From the NCBI GenBank assembly GCA_905178155.1, contig CAJINV010000001.1:16120142-16184141 (forward strand): DNA of 64,000 bases, read 5' to 3'. The position numbers and the translations under genes were made by a program. This document shows, in pieces, positions 23,135 through 34,800 of this stretch. Under the pieces are notes generated by a model. The model did not search any database. It saw only the letters and a program-made list of their open reading frames with translations, and was not told the origin of the DNA. The first letter of the stretch is position 1. Every line of letters starts with the position of its first letter. The DNA is from Amoebophrya sp. A120 (taxonomy: Eukaryota > Sar > Dinophyceae > Syndiniales > Amoebophryaceae).

Positions 23135-23734
23135 ATGTCGTCGATGAAGATTTCGGCCATGAAAATCGTATCGCCCATGAAAGTCTACGCATCGGCGATG
23201 AAGTTATCGTCGACGAAAATGTCCTCGATGAAGATGTCCGCAATGAAGGCATCGATGAAGGTAAGTGCCTTAAGATTAATTTCCTCCTGCTTACGACCTT
23301 GAACCATTCGCGCCCTTCATTGTGCAAATTTATTGGGACTGTGCAACAACATTTTTGATTTTGTGTGACGCTACCTCCCGAACATAACTCACATGCAGAT
23401 GGGCCTGAAGAAGATGGCCATGAAGAAGTCTACCGTTGCTCGCGGTCGCAATCGCCAAGCGGTCGTGTTTCACGGTCATAAACTCACGACCAGTGGAGGC
23501 TTGAAGAAGTCCGATCTGAAGAAGAACGCGCAGGGCAAGATTGTGTCGGTCAAAAAGTCCGCGGCCGCGAAGAAGAAAGCGACGTTTGCGAAAATTAGCT
23601 CCTGGGGCGCAAGCCTGGGGAAAGCGCGCAAGGAGATGGGCCTGAAGGGCTTCATTTGCTGCGGTGGGAAGACGGCTTTGGGACAGGCACTGCTGGCCCG
23701 AACGCGGGCAATCTACAAGCAGAGCACGCAGTAG
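23135..23734 (+). CDS. DVNP-family basic nuclear protein, copy 2
   Basis: Two exons, 23135-23260 and 23399-23734; 153 aa. Exon 1 (42 codons) is a run of Met-Lys repeats separated by Ser/Ala (SSMKISAMKIVSPMKV and so on, eight or more MK steps). Exon 2 has the same core as copy 1: MGLKKMAMKKS, KLTTSGGLKKSDLKKN, IVSVKKSAAAKKK, ARKEMGLKGF, GGKTALGQALL. A TAG in frame at 23072-23074 with no ATG between fixes the start. The leader is four times longer than in copy 1, as expected if ATGAAG-rich sequence expands by slippage. The two genes are 0.9 kb apart in the same direction and share intron position, so they arose by tandem duplication. Confidence 0.8.
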
Positions 23735-24444
23735 GCTGATACGTGTGCAGTCTCTTCTACAGCATTTGTGATGTTACTTAAGTATTGAGCAGGAATATTA
23801 AGGAAGAAGCTTCAGAGACGGCCCTAACAGCTTCTATCATTCGTTGAGACCGCTCCCAGAAAATTTATTTCACCAATGTGGTAGTTTATTCGTGCAACAC
23901 AAACCCTGTCTGATGCGCACTGGTTAGTGCTCTTCGCTGTAGCATTGTCGGCGATAGCGTCTCGCCTTCGGCGAAAATAAATGGTGGAATCTTCATGCAG
24001 AGATGGTCACCAGGAGCAGATTTTAATGGTAAAGTGACGTGCCGTGCTAGGTTAATCACATCTGAGGAAACTTTTTTTTTCGCAACATCACGACCTAACA
24101 TGCAATACATAGTTTTGTCATAGTACTGTTGAAATACTCATCATCCGATTACCAATGCTTGTAAAATCAATCGTCAAGCCTGAGCAAGCGCCTCTTCGAT
24201 CTTCGGCTGTTCGTGCGAATCTACAGAACTCGGTTACTGATATGATTTTCTGTAGACTTCTCCGCCACAGCGGACTCGTTTTTGTAGGAATCGTGATGAC
24301 GCAGGTCTTCCGTGCGCGATTTCTCTTTTGTTTACCTGCACGTTCGACGTGTGTCTTATTTCGTAACTTCCGCAACCTTTTGCTCGTGTCCTTTGCTTGT
24401 TCTTCGTGTCTCATGAGCGGCTTTAAATTTAAGTATAAGCACAG
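23735..24444. other. Intergenic stretch, nothing recognised
   Basis: Short frames only, without family features. Confidence 0.5.
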
Positions 24445-26683
24445 ATGTCCCTGAAGATGGTTGTTCCCACATGTAAAAGTTTTGCAAGCGCGTGTGCGCT
24501 ATGGACGCTGGGCTTGATATTTGGCATCAAGTTTCATGATGTTTTCATCAGCATTCCGCTGCAGTCCCGCTGGCGGGCGTCAGAAACCAGCGGGAACGCG
24601 TTCTCACGCATGTTTAAGGGAAGCGGGTCGCTCGCCCCGAGCGGATTTTCCAGCAGCACGGGCGGATCTCCGGCGCCGTCCCAGCAATCGAACAAAATCC
24701 CAGCCGGAAAAACCACCGGCACGGCCTCCTGGAAGACCGGGCTGGTGCGATATTTTCGACCAACGCTACCGTGGCAACGCTACTCCGAGCAGACAGCTGA
24801 AGCCGTATTCGGCCGCGGACTTGGTTCCGCCGTGGAGCGCGCCAGCCAGTGGCTCGCAGCCAAGACTGCGGCCGCCGGGGCCCCGCTGCTCGTTTTCGAC
24901 GAGACTGTCGACAGGGACATCTTGAAACCCGCGGCGGAGGAGGAGAAATCAGGTGCAGCCGTCGACGAACTCGACGCCGCCGCGGTTTTGGGGTTCCGCG
25001 CCAGACTCGGCAGAGAGGTGGGGCACAGCCGGTTAGCGGCGTTGCCACGCGGGAGTTTGTACGTCTTCCCGGTGACGAACTTGCGCGGTGTCGCGCTCGC
25101 ACACAGGCTGGTCGAACTCACATCCGCCGGGAAACCGCGGATCCCCAACCCACAAAAGTCCGACTACGGACTGCACTCAGTTGCGTGCTGGGTGATGGGC
25201 GAAACCACCATCGGCGAAAACGGGCTCAGCGGCGGCTGCGTCGTTGAGATTCGCCCGCCGGAAAAGGAGCTTGCTACCTACTTCCAAGCTGGGACAGGGG
25301 TTGTAACAGGGCTGCTGGGACAAAGTCGCAGCGCCGCCGCGGCGCCGAACATGCAACTGTGCGAAACTGTACCTCTGGGGGCAGCGGAAAAGGAGTCTGG
25401 TCCTGCTGGGTGTGAGAAAATGTAAAATTTCTGTGGCGGTCTTGCGATGTGTCGTGCGGAAAAAAATAAGATGCAGGTAAGCAATTGCATGGCACGGTAA
25501 GTGCTCCCTTTGCAGCCGCTACTGTGCGCCTACGTGGACGACCCTGCCATTCTGCTTGGAAGACATTTTCATATTTTCATTTAGCATGTGTGTGACCTCA
25601 ACAGCAATGGCTACAGTTCCATTTCCGCAAATATCTCTCCTCGATAATCGTCTTCTTCAGAAGAGCGAGGCTTCCGGGATACGGTCTACTTATTACCCAC
25701 AATGGCGGCGGCTCGAGGGTTCATCAGGAACTGCAAGCAACGTCGCTGCAGCTCCCGAAGCTAATATCGCTCCTGCAATGCCAGACATATCTTTCGGCAT
25801 TACCGCTGGGACAGCAGCAGCGGAACCTCCACCCGCCCCTGGTGCTAAAGAGAGCAGCGCCACTATCGCCTCAACAAGCGCGACTGAAAGCAGCACTATT
25901 ACAACAACGCCTGCAACATCTTCAGCACCGCCGCTTCCTTCGCCGCAACCCTCCAGCACGTTGTCCGCAGACGGGTCTTTGCAGCTTCCGCGCGACGACC
26001 CCACACAATGGGCGGCCGCGGCCTCGAAGTTCTGGGAGATCGCAAAGCAGACCGGCACCGACAAGGTCTCGTCTCACCGGTACCACGAGCTGTACGGGAA
26101 ATACTTACCCGGCAAGTTCCTGGACCCGAAACTGCGGAAGCACATCTTGTTTGAGATCGGCCTGGGCTGCACGATGGTGTACGGCCCGGGGAAGAGCGCG
26201 ACCCTGTGGCGGAAACTCGGGTTCGAGCAGGTGCATTTTCTCGAGTACTTCCCCAAGTGCGTGGAGTTGTACGAAAGCCGAATCAAGCAGGAGGGCTACC
26301 ATGTCCACGTGGGCAGCCAGGCGGACGTGCGCCGGGTGGAAAAGATCAAGGCAAGCCTCCAGGAGGAGGCCGAGGTGGTAATCGACGACGGGGGGCACCG
26401 CAACTACGAGATGATCACCTCCGTGTTCCAGCTCTGGCCCATCGTGCGCAACGGCGGCCTGTACTTCTGTGAGGACTGGAGCGAAACCGCGTACATCCCG
26501 GGTTACCTGGACGCCCCGGCGCGGATCGCAGAGCCGGGCGGCGAGCAGCCCGGCACCGCACAGTTCACCTTGGCCACGCTTCTGCGCCACATGTTCTGCC
26601 GCATCGTAGACGCGCCGTGCTTTGGCGGCCTAGTTTTCCTCGAAGCGCAGTATAACCACGTGATGCTGCGCAAGGCATTGTAG
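24445..26683 (+). CDS. Membrane-anchored SAM methyltransferase (two open frames, probably one gene)
   Basis: The first frame runs 24445-25425 and the second 25586-26683. A GT-AG intron at 25410-25515 (donor GTGTGAG, acceptor TTTGCAG) joins them in frame into 710 aa; without it they are 326 and 365 aa. The N-terminus has one hydrophobic segment (about residues 14-28, ACALWTLGLIFGI), a signal anchor. The first half then has no recognisable domain. The second half is a class I methyltransferase: TGTDKVSSHRYHELY, then ILFEIGLGCTMVYGPG (motif I region), VVIDDGGHRNYEM and GGLYFCEDWSE. IDDGGH and the GTDK-x-H-Y start recall macrocin/sugar O-methyltransferases, so a Golgi glycan O-methyltransferase is conceivable. 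The linker encoded just after the acceptor (PFCLEDIFIFSF) is odd, so two separate genes remain possible. Confidence 0.6.
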
Positions 26684-27571
26684 GAAATGAGTTTGTAGTG
26701 TGATGCAGACACAGGACTGGTCGCACTTGATGTTTACAGCGAAAAATGCAACTTTTGCACTGTGTGTGACAGAAATCCGCTGCCCTAGGCTTGTCGCGGC
26801 AAATTATGAACGTCGAGCTTGGATATTTAGAAATCGAGCAGCCGGGCGGGGACGTCAATGTCTGGTCGCTCTCGCGCCGTCGCAACACTACGTGTGTCTG
26901 CCGAAATGGTTGGTTTGGAGTTTTCAAGGTCAAGGAATGCTGGGAGGTGTGTTGATTGGTGGTGCCACGAGGGGGATGTCGCGGTGGCGAATCGCAGTAT
27001 GGGGTTTCGGCCGATGACGATGTCACAGGAGGAGCGCTTTTTTTTTTGAGGGCTGGGCACAACAAGAAGTGCGAGAAACAAAGAGGGATTATGCACAAGT
27101 ACTTGGCTGAGCTGTGGCGAGAGATGGCGCTCGGGTTTTGAGGGGCGGACGCGAGTGCTACGCTGTAAGTTTTTACGTCACGAAAAAGTGAGCGAAGCCT
27201 TCTGGGGTCACCAGTTCTTCCTAACAGGATTTTTTGAAGAAGTAAGTATACTGAAGATATTCTGCCGACGTTGCACGAAACGCTCTAGCGCTCGGGTGCA
27301 TCACTTGGCGCTGCACCGTGGCAACGAAAGAGCAAGGAGGTTCTTTTGACGCAGCAGAGCCCTGCTGTAATTGGACCCACGACCGCCCAAGCGGCCGCGA
27401 TTTGGGAAATACAAGCAGCGGAGAGACAAGACCGCGGGTCGTCGAGAGGAGCAGAGGCGTCGCTTCTCGCGGCAAGAATGTTCCCGCATAGAAGTCCTGG
27501 GCCGGCACGGCGGTCCTGATACAGGTCGAGAATAAGTTCTCGCAGGAAGAACCCGTGGCACTGCGATCAAA
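26684..27571. other. Intergenic region upstream of IFT122
   Basis: No gene supported; overlapping short frames on both strands. Confidence 0.5.
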
Positions 27572-30500
27572 ATGCGGACCATCACGCTATGGCAGGACCG
27601 CGTGCCCGAGCGGGACAAGCTCTACTCGAACACCATATGGTCTCTGGCCTTCAAGCCGGACGGCAGCCAGTTGATCTGTGCTGTGGGCAATCGTGTCCTG
27701 GTGTACGACACAGTCGACGGGGACCTTCTGCATTCGCTGAAGGGACACAAAGACACCGTATACTGTGTCTGCTACGCCAAAAACGGGAAAAAGTTCGCCT
27801 CCGGGGGGGCGGATAAGCAAGTGATAATATGGACGCACAAAGCAGAAGGTGAGGACTTATGGGTCTCTTTCTTTGTTGCGAAGCTTCATGTGGGAGCCGC
27901 TTCCAAGTACTCGAATCGAGTAACTCGATGGCCACCGGCGCGCACTGCTCCTGCTATTGTTCATTCATATTAAAGTGACTTTCAGATTCAGAATCAGATA
28001 CAGGTTTACCAGTTTCGTTCTCGCATGGAAATAGCTTCAAGAAAAAAACCAGGTATCCTGAAGTACAATCACAACGACAGTATCCAGTGCCTTTCCTATA
28101 ACCCGGTCACGGGGCAACTTGCGAGCGGCACCGCGGGTGATCTTGGTTTATGGTCCCCCGAGCAGAAGTCAGTTTCCAAACACAAGGTCCGCAGCAAGAT
28201 TCTGTGCTGCGCGTGGACCAGCGATGGGCTGCACCTCGCGTTGGGCTTCTACGACGGCCACATTCACTTGTGCGACAAGAGCGGCGCGGAGAAAGTGGTG
28301 ATAACAAGGTCGGCACCTGTCTGGTCGCTTTGTTGGTCCAGCTCCGCGAGTGCAACCGGGCGGTCGTCCACCGACCCGGAGGTGCTGGTTGCCTGCTGCT
28401 GGGACCAGACCCTCAGCTTCTACAAGATCAGCGGGCAGGAGCATCTGCCGGAGAAAAAACTGGACTACGACCCGTGCTCCGTTGCGTTCCTCAGCCACGG
28501 CGAGTACTTCTGCGTGACCGGGAGTTCGGGCAAGCTGCAGCTGTACACGAGGGAGGGCGTGTTTCTGGGAGATTTGGTAAACCCGAACGCGCCCGCGGAA
28601 ACGAACGTACTTAACGTTGTGACATATATAGGACTGTACAAGTTAATAGTACAACCACGGAGTTTTTGTAGTTTAAGCCTATGATCACGAGAATAGTCTC
28701 ATGTAAGCTTCGAAGCCAAGTGGACGAAACAATGAAAAACAGGGCGACGACGGCAAGAAGGGCGCGGTAAAGAAAGACACGCCACCGGAGGCGGGCAATT
28801 GGAGCTGGGCACTGGCGGTGAAGCCAAAAACGAGTTCTTCGTCCAACAATGGATTTAACATCTGTCTTGGCACGCATGGCGGGGGCGTGACCATGTACCA
28901 ACTTCTGTTGTCCACGATCCACGGCCTGTACCAGGACCGGTACGCTTACCGAGAGATCGTCACTGACGTCATCATTCAGCACTTGGTAACCGAGCAGAAG
29001 GTCAGAATACGGTGCCGAGAGCATGTGAAGAAAATTGCCGTCTACAACGACAGGTACTGGCTTTTTGAAGTTTTCTGTCTACTATTTTCTTCTCCCACGA
29101 CTTCGACGCGTGTGAATTGACGTGGTTCTCGAACACAAATTCTAGGCTCGCGGTGCAGCTTCCGGATCGCGTGCTTATCTACGAAGCGGGCGTGTCGGAT
29201 ATGCACTACAAGAACATCGAGAAGATAAAGCAGAAATTCGAGTGCTCACTCCTTGTGGTCACCAAGCACCACATCGTGCTGTGTCACGAGAAAACGCTGC
29301 AGCTCATCGGCTTCGACGGCGTTCTAGAGCGCGAATGGAACCTGGAGGCGCTCATCCGCTACATAAAAGTCATCGGTGGACCCCCGAGGAAAGAAGGGAT
29401 ACTGGTATATCAACCGTGCAGACCACTAGCTGTACAGTTTTTTGTTCTTGTACTGAGTAACATCACAATTTGTCGTGTACGACACGATATCTTTCATCGC
29501 TGCAGGTCTGATAGTACACAGTAGCTGATGCTGAAACGATTTGGAAGACATTACCACCCTCTCAATTCAGGTCGGTCTCAAGTCTGGTCACGTGCTCAAA
29601 ATCTTCGTTGACAACCCTTTTCCGGTTTGCCTGGTGAAGCAGGCCACTGCGGTTCGGTGTTTGGATCTCAACTGTTCGAGAAAAAAGCTGGCTGTCGTGG
29701 ACGAGCAGAGCAATTTGCTCGTCTACGATCTCTCCAAATCCTCCACTCAAGCGCTGAAAAACCTGCAAGCCACGACGGCAGACGAGTACTACTTACTAGG
29801 GGTCTGTTTTGTCCGTGTGCTTTGCAAGAATGGGAGTCTACGTGCAAAAATCGTGAGTGAACCAAACGGAAGATCAACTTTATCGCCCACGAAATCTTTC
29901 ATACAGGTCCTCGACCACGACGAGCCGTGCGGAACTTTTGTACACCGAACCCGGTGCGAATTCGGTCGCCTGGAACTCGGAGATGGAGGACATGCTGGCG
30001 TATTCGGGGAACAACAACCTGAGCATCAAGACGGGCACCTTCCCGCCGCACGTGCAGAAGTTGCCCGGGTTCGTGGTCGGGTTCAAGGGCAGCAAGATTT
30101 TTTGTTTGCACTACGTCAGCATGCAGACAGTGGACGTGCCGCAGTCGGCGTCGCTGTACCGGTACCTGGAGAAGAAGAACTTCGAGACCGCGTACAAGGT
30201 CGCGTGTCTGGGCGTGACGGAGGCGGACTGGCGGCAGTTCGCGCTGTTCTGCCTGCAGAATCTGCGATTCGACCTCGCGCGCAAGGCGTTCATCCGGCTC
30301 CGCGACGTGAAGTACATCGACCTGCTGAACCGCCTGAAGGCACTGCTGCCGATCCAGTCCGCCGAGGACGAGGCGCTGCTGAACGGTCACATCGCCGCCT
30401 TCCAGGGCCAGTTCCAGCAGGCCGCGGAGCTCTACCTGAAGGCCAAGCAGGCGCACTTGGCCGTGGACATGTTCACGGACCTCCGGAGGTGGGAGGACGC

Positions 30501-33321
30501 GCGGTACTACGCGGAAATCGTGGAAACGCGCGGCGGGGCGGTGGCCACCACGGCGTCGTCGCCCGTGGACGATCCGCTGTCGCTCACCATCACCAGTCAG
30601 CACGACGTGGTGCGCAGCAGAGCAACGAGCCGGGTCGGATTTGACGAGGAGGGCCAGTTTTCCAGTACTGATAGACATAATGGACCTCGAATTCAAAGAG
30701 TTGTGTTGATCAAGAAATCAACAGTTTTCTTTCTGCAGTGTTAACAGCTTCCACTTCTTTCCCGCTCGATGAATTGTTCTTTGATGTGAAGACTCATCAC
30801 ATCTACGTTCACGGCACAGGTAAATCCGGCGCCGGCTCACCGCAGCAGGACCAGCGGGATCCTTCGTCTGGCTCGCGCGGCGGCGCCACGGTAGCGACCA
30901 AGCTGATGCAGCGACAAGCGGCCACGGCGGAGGAGGACGGAGACTTGCGGGCTGCCGGCGAGATGTACGTGCAGCTGGGAAAGTGGCGACGCGCCGTGGA
31001 GATTTTCTGCAAGATCAGTTGCCTGGACGCCCTGATACAAACGGTGCGCCGGCTGTCCGCGCACGGCGACCAGGATCTGTTGCTGATGGCGATCAAGTGC
31101 TTCAAGAAGGAGAAGCACCACAGTTTCGCAAAGGAAGCCATTCTGAAGCTGGGCGACATACCCATGCTGATCCAGCTGCACATGGACAATCATCGGTGGG
31201 AGGAGGCCTTCCAAGTGTGCCAGCAACACCCCGAACACGCCGCGCTCCTGTATCTTCCGTACGCCGAGTGGCTTCGCGAAAACGACCAATACCAGGACGC
31301 TATCGACTCCTACAGAGAAGCAGGCCGCTGCGACATGAGGTTTCGAATTAGAAGTAAACATATTAATTTTCCTATAAGACTTTTTCATTCGAACCAATGA
31401 AATAATTCGGAAATAAAGGCGGTATCCACCAACCAAAACGATACATTCTACAGTCTCGCTATGCTGGAAGACTTGGCGGAGAATGCGGTGACGGAGAAAC
31501 GGTACAAGGATGTTGCGGCGCTGTACTACCAGATGGCCTCGGAGGTAGTCCTGCTGGCCGAGATCAGCTCCTCCTCCTCGTCGATGAAAATTGACGAGGC
31601 ACTCCGGCGCTGCTACCTGCGGCGGGCGGAGATTTACTACCTCTACTCCCTGGTCCACGAGTTCTCCGAGGCGCCGTTCACCACGATGCTGCCCGAGAAC
31701 GTGTTCAACGTGTGCGTGACTCTGATCAACCTGCTAATGGACCCGGACTCGCACCGGTATCCTGTGCAAAAGCATCGTACTCGTATGAATTGCAGGTATG
31801 CATGACAAATCTGGTTTCCTACCCAAATCTGCATTACAAGTTCCAATTTTCTTCCTGATAAAATTTGTCATGCGATTTATACTAGTACGATACTTTTGCA
31901 ATGCATAACCGGCTTACGCCAGCGAAACGCGACCAGGACATGACGCTGGACGACGACGACCTGCGCCTTTTGCTGTCTGGTAGTGTAATAAACATGATTT
32001 TCGGCTTGTTCTGGTGTCATTTGGATCATTGTAATGAGAGTGTTGAGCGCAACCTCGTCTCAAGGACAAGGAGGTACAATCTGGTAAAGGATTCTCCGTC
32101 CGACGTCCTCGAAGGACAACATTTTGAATGCGATAGTGACGGATCATGCTTCTAGTCAAGTGTTAGTTCTTTGTTCTCATCCCGCGATGTCGTGTCTGGA
32201 TGAAAAATCAGGTAGCAATGGAGGGGCAGCTGGGCGAGCAGCACTGAACATGGCAAGCAAGAAGTTTTTGTTGCCAGAAGTGCCAGCGCGCGTGTCGCGC
32301 GTCCAGATCATGTACGTGCTAGCGAAGCAAGCGCAATTCCTGAAGGCCTACAAGCTGGCACGCACGTGTTTTGACCAGCTGCACTTGATGCGCGTCAGTA
32401 ATCCAGCGTGGCAACACCACATCGACCTCGGGAGTCTCAGTATGAAAGTGATTTTCTTCATCTTGTTTTCGATGGAAGCATTTCTAAGTCAGTGGTCGTA
32501 CACAGGATGACAGCAACGTCGATATAAACTGCATGATTGTAGTTTCGAACAAACCGAAATGCGAACGATAATTGTGATTGTGTGTCATAACTTTTTTTTC
32601 TCTGTTTCCGTCAGTGATCCGCAGCAAGCCGTTCAGCGACGCGGAGGAGCTGCAGACGGTGTGTTACCGCTGCATGAGCACCAATCCGATGCTGCGCCTG
32701 GGCGACGCGTGCACCAACTGTAGCCATCCGTTTGTGCGGTGCTTTTTGACCCTGGACGTGCTCCCGCTTGTCGAGTTCGTGCCCGAGCCATCCATCTCGA
32801 CCGAGGAGGCGCTGCGGCTGATCCAACGGGGCGGCACCAGCAAGATGCAGGTCGAGCAGCAGGACGCCTGGCGCGAGGGCGTGGACGCACGGACGGGGGC
32901 CAACACACTCTCCCTCGGCGGTGGGGGCGCCGGGGACGAGTTCAACAACGGGCAGCGCGAGGACCTCTTCGTGCAGAAAATGCTGGAGGCCGGCAACGTG
33001 TTCGTGCCCGGTGACGCCTACGCGGTTCTGACGGTCGATCGGGAAGTGCTGCAGGAAATGCCCCCGGAGGAGGTGTTCGTGATGGACTACTCGCACCAGT
33101 CGCCGCAGCTGGGCCTGAAGTTCTACAAAAACGTCATCCCGGAGATGCACATCCACCTCTGCAACTCCTGCGGGAAGTTCTTCCACGCGCAGGCCTGGGA
33201 GAAGGAGACGCTGGCCAGCGAAAAGTGCCCCTTCTGCTTTGCCTCCACGCTCACCAAGCCGAAAAAGTTCCAGGCCGGACAGAACGAGCGCCTCCTGTTC
33301 GTGCGGAAAACGGAAATCTGA
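27572..33321 (+). CDS. IFT122: Intraflagellar transport protein IFT122
   Basis: Eleven exons: 27572-27848, 28053-28606, 28743-29053, 29146-29404, 29571-29785, 29907-30664, 30820-31339, 31454-31757, 31913-31979, 32212-32439, 32615-33321; 1399 aa (human about 1240-1290). It aligns with IFT122 along its length: WD repeats ([63 protein letters not shown]), the ATAVRCLD and [10 protein letters not shown] blocks, TPR-like helices ([34 protein letters not shown]) and C-terminal zinc motifs ([22 protein letters not shown]). IFT122 is a core IFT-A subunit in retrograde transport and membrane-protein entry in cilia, so the organism builds flagella by IFT. Nine introns are GT-AG. Intron 8 (31758-31912) is a TIR introner. 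Four donors read GTACT. Confidence 0.93.
31758..31912 (+). mobile_element. Introner in IFT122 intron 8 (ACCGG duplication)
   Basis: This 155-nt intron has its element at 31758-31907 between perfect ACCGG copies (31753-31757 and 31908-31912). Left and right (reverse complement) ends match over about 45 bases: TAT, then TGCAAAAG(C/T)ATCGTACT, then GTAT(G/A)AAT, ending in ATGACAAAT(C/T)T. It is essentially one long hairpin with a loop of about 50 bases. Removal joins CAC CGG to CTT ACG in phase 0, restoring the frame between exons 8 and 9. No GT at the left boundary. It is the shortest and most compact introner here. Confidence 0.92.
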
Positions 33322-34800
33322 AGAGATCCGCTGCAGTGCAGTAGAGCCCGGGGGGTAGAAGTCGAGTATGGGTTCGGTATAAGATGTAGTAAAAAAACCC
33401 AATGTTGAAAATATTCGGCGGGGCGCTGGTGCAGCTTCAGGCATCGGAAGAAGTGGGTCGCTTTTTATTTCCATCTCGAACGGTTTTTTGCACAACGGGT
33501 TCATTAACGAATTTATGTTGGGAATTCATCACAAAACCAATAGTACATCCTGAGCGATCTTTTTATCAAAGGCAATTAGGTCAACAAACAGAAAAATTTG
33601 AATCGTCCAGATACATACGTAGCAACCAGTCTTTTATTAGTTTTACGTCCAGTAACAGTAGCAGGTCTTTTGTTCAAGCATGACAACTGCGACAAAAGGC
33701 AAATGCGATACTTAGGGTCAGAAGTGCAGTTGGGTAAGAGTCCGAAAAAGTTGCCGCAGGGCCGGAGAATAGCGGGTGAGATGTGAGTGACGTGGCCTGT
33801 TGATCTCCCTGTACCTGCTGCGTGCGCGTGTAGAAATTGATGTACAACGGATTCACAATTCACAGACAACCAGCCGTGTCGGTCACCCCTCAACTACGCC
33901 CGTGTACAATATGACTGAATAAAGATACAATTCCATTGCATGCGGTATCTATAGCGCGACCGTAACATACCGCCCAGATCGAGCAACGCAGCAACGTTGG
34001 TGTAGCGCGGTTGTTGGTGCAGAATCGTGTTTCACGTGCATGACCAGATCCAGATGCGAGATTGCATTGATTGAGATTGAAAAGACAAAAGAAATCTGAG
34101 GTGATCTAATATGAAATCGTGGGCGATTTACTCACGTCTGCTCGAACGTAAAAAAAAAAGATAAGATGAAAATCTAAATGCTTATCTTGACACAATAAAT
34201 GCAGATCCGCACGAAAGCAAAACCAAAAAAGGATGAACATGGATCATGCAACAGCTTCCTATCGGTATCGGTTCATGTGAAAGGGAAAATGCTGCTAACG
34301 GAAGATCCGCGGAATCATTTTTGTGGATACAGTGATGATTATTGTGCCTCGAAATCGTCCCAGAAAAGTATAAGACGAGTCCAAAGACGCGTAACTACCA
34401 AAAGAGGAAAGGTGATTAGCAAACGGTGATTATCAAAAAGACTACGTATTTCCGACGATTTGCACCTGCAGTAAAAATTTTCTTGAACGAGATAAGACTT
34501 TTCGAAAAATTAAGTGGCATAAGTTAGTACTAAAACAGATCATTTTCATTCAAATCCTGTACGCAACGGCGGAGAAATAAAATTTACATTATCATCAAAC
34601 AAAACTGCACTCCTACATTATCATCAAACAAAACTGAAGTAGAGCTCAAGGAGGCATCTCTATTTTTTAAAAACGAACCGACTTCGGGCTACACGGTCGC
34701 AGTCCTGTTATTTTTGAAACATTCGGGAGAGACGAAGATCAAGATATCATATATAAGGGTATCAAAATCCTATAATTAAAAAATTTACTACACAAGTGAG
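33322..34800. other. Intergenic region, 1.5 kb
   Basis: AT-rich, no gene supported. It holds a short direct repeat: ACATTATCATCAAACAAAAC at about 34586-34605 and again at about 34615-34634. ORFs up to 105 codons lack any recognisable feature. Confidence 0.55.

Noticed and set aside
29541-30644. Long alternative frame through the middle of IFT122
   Set aside because: Its second half is out of frame with the conserved protein; a donor at 29786 (GTACTA) gives the correct join.
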